NCBI GenBank assembly: GCA_937983075.1
Contig: CALKAQ010000106.1
Location: 1-40,840 of the forward strand
Length of the DNA: 40,840 nt
Origin: an uncultured bacterium
GTDB taxonomy: Bacteria > Bacillota > Limnochordia > DTU080 > JAAYLA01
Reading direction: 5' to 3'
Positions 40,153 through 40,840 of this stretch are shown piece by piece (position 1 is the first letter of the stretch; each line of letters starts with the position of its first letter). The notes under the pieces are model-generated. The model ran no database searches. It saw only the letters and a list, made by a program, of their open reading frames with translations, and was not told where the DNA came from. The position numbers were made by a program, and so were the translations under genes.

Positions 40153-40840
40153 GTGGCATTGAGACCCAAACGAATCACGTTGAGCGATCAAGTGGCCGAC
40201 AGCCTCATTCAACTCATCATGGACGGAGTGTACAAGCCCGGGCAGAAACTGCCCGTCGAGCAGGAATTGTGCCGGCAGTTTGAAGTCAGCCGGACGGTCA
40301 TCCGCGAAGCGATTCGCAAACTGCAAATCATGAATCTCCTGACGGTGCGCCAAGGTCACGGTACGTTTGTGACCAACATCGATATCGGCAATTACATGGA
40401 TGGATTGCTGCCTTTGATCAGCTTAGGCCAGCCCGATTGGGAGCAGCTGTTTCAAGCACGTCAGGTCATCGAGCCCGGGGTGGTCGAGCTTTGCGTGGAC
40501 CGTCAGCTGGAAACGGGGGCATTGGGCCACGCCGAGGAAGATGCTTCACCATTGTGGTCGCACCTGGAGGAAATGGAACGAGCCTTGCACCGGGACAACC
40601 TCAAAGGGTACGCCGAAGCGGAAAACACGTTCTTTCGTGAACTCGCCCGCTGGTCGGGCAACACGGTGTTTGAAAGCATTGTTCAATCGCTTTCGGCCTT
40701 GACGCTGCGGCAGCGAATGCAAGTGAGCAGTGTGCCGCGCTTGGCCGAGAGCTCATACCACCATCACCGGGATATGCTCGGAGCCATTGTGATGGGTGAA
40801 AAAAGCAGGGCGCTCGCAAATGTCCACGGCTACCTGGAGC
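40153..40840 (+). CDS. GntR family regulator (FadR/FCD type), 3' end outside window
   Basis: 229 codons are visible and the frame is open to the end. The N-terminal winged helix is typical GntR: LSDQVADSLIQLIMDGVYKPGQKLPVEQELCRQFEVSRTVIREAIRKLQIMNLLTVRQGHGTFV. The C-terminal all-helical FCD domain follows, with FRELARWSGN and the HHHRDMLGAI motif that usually binds a metal and the effector acid. AAAGGAG lies eight bases before GTG 40153. ATG 40123 is an alternative. It follows the catabolic genes in the same direction and probably controls the operon, with a pathway acid or sugar acid as effector. Confidence 0.92.
   Translation, partial: MALRPKRITLSDQVADSLIQLIMDGVYKPGQKLPVEQELCRQFEVSRTVIREAIRKLQIMNLLTVRQGHGTFVTNIDIGNYMDGLLPLISLGQPDWEQLFQARQVIEPGVVELCVDRQLETGALGHAEEDASPLWSHLEEMERALHRDNLKGYAEAENTFFRELARWSGNTVFESIVQSLSALTLRQRMQVSSVPRLAESSYHHHRDMLGAIVMGEKSRALANVHGYLE

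Overview
The window is about 40.8 kb of a chromosome with dense genes, moderately high GC, strong Shine-Dalgarno sites and frequent TTG/GTG starts. Several families point to a spore-forming Bacillota: a YIEGIA protein with its small partner, a MarR-DoxX-CatE catechol/quinone module, NamA-type ene-reductase, UvsE and manganese catalase. One small secreted protein looks like an outer-membrane beta-barrel ending in Phe. That would fit a diderm Bacillota lineage such as Limnochordia, but this placement is inference. No tRNA, rRNA, CRISPR array or insertion sequence was seen.

Region 1 (1-3955, +): two tandem paralogous GT4 glycosyltransferases, a GT2 glycosyltransferase, a zinc-ribbon protein and a manganese catalase. 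Region 2 (4103-11132, mostly -): a TetR regulator with a large ATPase-permease fusion, an HtrA protease with a long structured leader, a barrel-like secreted protein and Hsp20. An odd secreted protein on + is inserted at 7610-8239. Region 3 (11313-14893, +): a STAS-like protein, then MarR, DoxX and CatE, then the YIEGIA pair. Region 4 (14871-18292, -): MFS exporter, NamA and UvsE. Region 5 (18490-21144): a TPR membrane protein converging with an MscS channel.

Region 6 (21342-25404, +): a four-gene Mn/Zn/Fe-type ABC transporter whose first permease carries a fused DtxR/MntR-like domain. A strong promoter with palindromic operators precedes it and a strong terminator follows. Region 7 (25647-28266, +): a decayed lipoprotein pseudogene, an intact lipoprotein sharing its C-terminal domain, and a secreted protein of unknown function.

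Region 8 (28796-40840, +) is the most interesting part. A complete LIV-type ABC importer is followed by a 1026-residue secreted protein (ThuA, PVC-type beta-propeller, HEAT repeats, CBM-like domain), a sugar epimerase-like TIM barrel, a Gfo/Idh/MocA oxidoreductase without the EKP lysine, an M24-fold protein that has lost most metal ligands, and a FadR-type GntR regulator cut by the window end. The arrangement suggests an uncharacterised catabolic system in which an extracellular glycoside-like compound is bound and oxidised, imported, then processed by oxidation/epimerisation and a non-peptidase M24 enzyme. The pathway assignment is inference.
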